From NCBI GenBank assembly GCA_025356215.1, contig JANXUM010000205.1, forward strand, positions 1 through 38,426: a stretch of 38,426 nt of DNA, written 5' to 3'. The notes beneath the pieces are model-generated. The model searched no databases. It saw only the letters and a list, made by a program, of their open reading frames with translations, and was not told where the DNA came from. Made by a program: the position numbers and the translations under genes. The number at the start of each line of letters is the position of its first letter. Position 1 is the stretch's first letter. The DNA is from Bryobacter sp. GTDB lineage: Bacteria > Acidobacteriota > Terriglobia > Bryobacterales > Bryobacteraceae. Positions 35,550 through 38,426 of this stretch are shown one piece after another.

Positions 35550-38426
35550 ATGTCACAGTTGTTGCTTCGTTGCTTCACTACAATTCTGCTTCTGTCCCCA
35601 GCCACGCCGCTTTTCTCGCAAGCGGTCAATGGCACACTTCTCGGCACCGTAACAGATCAATCGGCCAGCTTTGTCGCCGCCGCCAAGGTCTCCGCTCTCG
35701 AAACCAACACCGGCATCGCCCGGCAGACCACCTCCAACCAGAGCGGAAATTACTCATTTCTCAATCTTCCTCCCGGCACCTACAGCGTCACTGTCGAAGT
35801 AGCCGGCTTCCGTAAGGCCGTACGCGAAAAGGTGGAAGTCGGTCAAAACTCCACGATCCGCGTTGACCTGGAACTCCAACCCGGTCAGATCACCGAACAG
35901 ATCACCGTCGAAGCCGAATCTCCGCTTCTCCAGACCGACCGAACCGACACCGGCCGAAAGATCGAAACCCGTCAGTTGGCCGAAATGCCGCTCACCCAGA
36001 ATCGCAACTTCCAAAGCCTGCTGAATCTGGTCCCCGGCGCCGCGCGCGCCCAGCGCAACCATTCGGAATTCTTCAACTCCAACGACTCGCTCCAATCGCG
36101 CGTCAACGGCCAGAGCCGCCTCGCCAACAATGTCCAGTTCGAAGGCGTCGATAACAACCAGCGCACCGGCCTGCTTACCGCCCTCATCCCGCCCATCGAA
36201 GCCCTCCAGGGCGTCGACGTCACCACCTCCAACTACGAGGCCGAACTTGGCCGCGCTGGCGGCGCCGTCCAGAACGTCAATCTAAAGTCCGGCACTAACT
36301 CCTTCCACGGCAGTGTCTACGAGTTCAACAAAGTAAGTGCACTCAACTCCCGGCGCACCGATCTCAGCACTAAGCCCGTCACCACTTACAACTACTTCGG
36401 TGCCACTTTCGGCGGCCCAATCATCAAGAACAAGACCTTCTTCTTTGCTGACTATCTCGGCGTCCGCGACCGTCTCGGCAAGGGCTATCGTTTCTCGATT
36501 CCCACCAACGAATTCCGCACTGGCAACCTTGCTTCCGGTCCCACCATCGTCTACGATCCTGCCACCAGCGCCAATGCCGACGGTAGCGGTCGCACCCCCT
36601 TCCCCGGTAACGTCATTCCGACGAACCGCATCAGCCCCATCTCAGCCAAAATGGTCGGTCTCATCCCCAATCCAACACGCCCAGGCGCCACCCTTTTTGC
36701 CAATAACTTCGAGGGCGGCACCGTGCGAAGCAAGGATACCGACTCGATGGATGCCAAAGTCGACCATAACTTCAGCACCAACGACCGCCTCAGCGTCCGC
36801 TACAGCTACCAGCGCCCCACCCTAACGGACCCGCCCATCTTCGGCGCGGCGGGCGGCCCGGCCAACGGCGGCTTCGCCGGCACCGGCGTGCAGAAGACCA
36901 CCTCGGCCGGAATCAATTACACCAAGGTCGTCAACCCGACACTCATCACCGAACTCCGCGTTGGTTTCACCCGCTATCGTAACGACGCGCAGAACACCGA
37001 CATCGACACAAAGGCCAGCGACGCCATCGGCATCAAAGGCGTCAACGTGACTCCGTCCTCTGGCGGCCTCGTCGGCGTCGACATCACCGGCTTCTCCAGC
37101 CCTCTCGTGGGTTACTCCCCCAGCCTCCCTTGGGTCCGCTTCGAGCAGAACTGGACAGTTGTGAACAACTGGACTAAGTCCATCAATAACCACACCCTCA
37201 AGTTCGGTTTCGATTACCGCGACAACCGCGATGGACTCCTCCAGACGCAGACCTACTCGGTCCGCGGCCTCTACCGTTTCCGTGGCGGCCAAACCTCGAT
37301 CCCCGGCGCCTCCAACGGCTTCACCAATGCCTGGGCCTCTTTCTTGCTTGACGCACCCAACGACTACGGTCGCGACCTCGTGATTTCTTTCCCCGAGTAT
37401 CTTCAGAAACCCCTCTTCACTTACATCCAGGACACTTGGCAGATTTCCAACCGCCTCACGATGAACATCGGCGTTCGTCATGAGCTTTATCCCCCGGCGA
37501 CTCCGCGCAAGGCCGGTGGCTTCTCCAACTACAATCCCAACGACAATTCGCTGGTGATCGCCGGTCTCGGCAGCAACCCCAGCGACCTCGGCCGCCAGAT
37601 CCAGTACATGAATTTCGCCCCCCGCGTCGGCCTCAGTTATCGTCTCAATGAAAAGACAGTCATCCGCGCCGGCTTCGGAATCAGTTACATGCCCTACCCG
37701 GACAATAACTACGCTTATAACTTTCCCGTACGCCAGAACAACGCTTATAACCCATTGAATTCCTTCCAGCCCGCCGGTCGCATGGCCGATGGCTTCCCCG
37801 GTGCCAACCCGGTTAACATCCCCACCGACGGCATCATCCGCAACGCTCCGGCGCAAAACTACGATGTCATCCCGAAGGACTTCAAGGAAGGTTATGTACA
37901 GAGCTATAACCTCTCGCTCCAGCGCGCCCTCGGTAAGAACTTCGTTCTCGATGTCGCTTATGTCGGCAACGGCGGCCGCCGCGTCCCCACCGTTTTCAAC
38001 CTCAACGCCGGCCAAGTCATCGGCGGCGGTGCCTCCGGTCAGCCGCTTTTCCAGAAGTACGGCCGCACCGCCGACACCAATCTGCGTTTCTTCGGCACCA
38101 GCACCAACTACAATTCCTTGCAGACTAAGTTCGACCGTAAGTTCAGCGGCGGCTTCCTCCTCACGACGGCCTATACTTACTCGAAGTCAATCGATTACAA
38201 TAACGACAACGGCGGTCTGACTTACTACATCAACACCGCTCGCAATCGTGCCCGTAGCGACTTTGATCGCCGCCACATGCTCAATCAGAGCTACCTTTAT
38301 GAGCTGCCCTTCGGCAAAGGTAAGAAGTTCATGACCTCCGGCCCCGCAGCCTACGTCCTCGGTGGCTGGCAGGTCAACGGCATCTTGACGCTCATGACGG
38401 GTTCACCCTTCACCGTCACCGCGCCT
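35550..38426 (+). CDS. TonB-dependent receptor with carboxypeptidase-regulatory-like N-terminal domain (Oar-like), C-terminus truncated by window edge
   Basis: Hand translation from ATG 35550 (SD AGGAGG at 35536-35541) is open for 959 codons: MSQLLLRCFTTILLLSPATPLFSQAVNGTLLGTVTDQSASFVAAAKVSALETNTGIARQTTSNQSGNYSFLNLPPGTYSVTVEVAGF...YEAELGRAGGAVQNVNLKSGTNSFHGSVYEF. Missing from the ORF track because it has no in-window stop. Confidence 0.93.
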   Translation, partial: MSQLLLRCFTTILLLSPATPLFSQAVNGTLLGTVTDQSASFVAAAKVSALETNTGIARQTTSNQSGNYSFLNLPPGTYSVTVEVAGFRKAVREKVEVGQNSTIRVDLELQPGQITEQITVEAESPLLQTDRTDTGRKIETRQLAEMPLTQNRNFQSLLNLVPGAARAQRNHSEFFNSNDSLQSRVNGQSRLANNVQFEGVDNNQRTGLLTALIPPIEALQGVDVTTSNYEAELGRAGGAVQNVNLKSGTNSFHGSVYEFNKVSALNSRRTDLSTKPVTTYNYFGATFGGPIIKNKTFFFADYLGVRDRLGKGYRFSIPTNEFRTGNLASGPTIVYDPATSANADGSGRTPFPGNVIPTNRISPISAKMVGLIPNPTRPGATLFANNFEGGTVRSKDTDSMDAKVDHNFSTNDRLSVRYSYQRPTLTDPPIFGAAGGPANGGFAGTGVQKTTSAGINYTKVVNPTLITELRVGFTRYRNDAQNTDIDTKASDAIGIKGVNVTPSSGGLVGVDITGFSSPLVGYSPSLPWVRFEQNWTVVNNWTKSINNHTLKFGFDYRDNRDGLLQTQTYSVRGLYRFRGGQTSIPGASNGFTNAWASFLLDAPNDYGRDLVISFPEYLQKPLFTYIQDTWQISNRLTMNIGVRHELYPPATPRKAGGFSNYNPNDNSLVIAGLGSNPSDLGRQIQYMNFAPRVGLSYRLNEKTVIRAGFGISYMPYPDNNYAYNFPVRQNNAYNPLNSFQPAGRMADGFPGANPVNIPTDGIIRNAPAQNYDVIPKDFKEGYVQSYNLSLQRALGKNFVLDVAYVGNGGRRVPTVFNLNAGQVIGGGASGQPLFQKYGRTADTNLRFFGTSTNYNSLQTKFDRKFSGGFLLTTAYTYSKSIDYNNDNGGLTYYINTARNRARSDFDRRHMLNQSYLYELPFGKGKKFMTSGPAAYVLGGWQVNGILTLMTGSPFTVTAP

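Noticed and set aside
36822-38015. 397-aa minus-strand ORF
   Set aside because: Antisense to the clearly coding TonB-dependent receptor frame.

Overview
This 38.4-kb, GC-rich, gene-dense window looks like chromosome from an Acidobacteriota genome of the Solibacter/Bryobacter type. That placement is inferred from Oar-like TonB-dependent receptors, a TIGR03437-like C-terminal domain and DUF1549/DUF1553 + DUF1501 proteins; no search was run. The left edge has a partial IS66-type TnpA gene next to a frameshifted terminase-like fossil. Next is a minus-strand, translationally coupled five-gene unit (10488 to 2463, each junction overlapping by 4-13 nt): SsuB/TauB-type ABC ATPase, LuxE/PaaK-like adenylate-forming enzyme, SsuA/TauA/NMT1-like binding protein, TonB-dependent receptor, and one ORF joining a family-2 glycosyltransferase to an SsuC/TauC-type ABC permease. 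A PQQ-like beta-propeller gene follows 42 bp downstream. This unit is my best candidate for an undescribed system. The rest is mostly recognisable: P-loop kinase, WsfD-like membrane protein, UPF0104/LPG-synthase-TM-like flippase, PIG-L deacetylase, SelA, EF-P (Asn at the modification-loop tip), GuaB, XseA, DegT-family aminotransferase, WecB, a six-CxxCH cytochrome, a sorbosone/glucose dehydrogenase-like protein, GlnD, a BsuPI-like secreted protein, NadB, an alpha/beta hydrolase, the DUF1549/1553 + DUF1501 pair, a TIGR03437-like protein and a truncated TonB-dependent receptor. I also report several palindromes in very short intergenic regions. I saw no convincing rRNA, tRNA or CRISPR array by eye.
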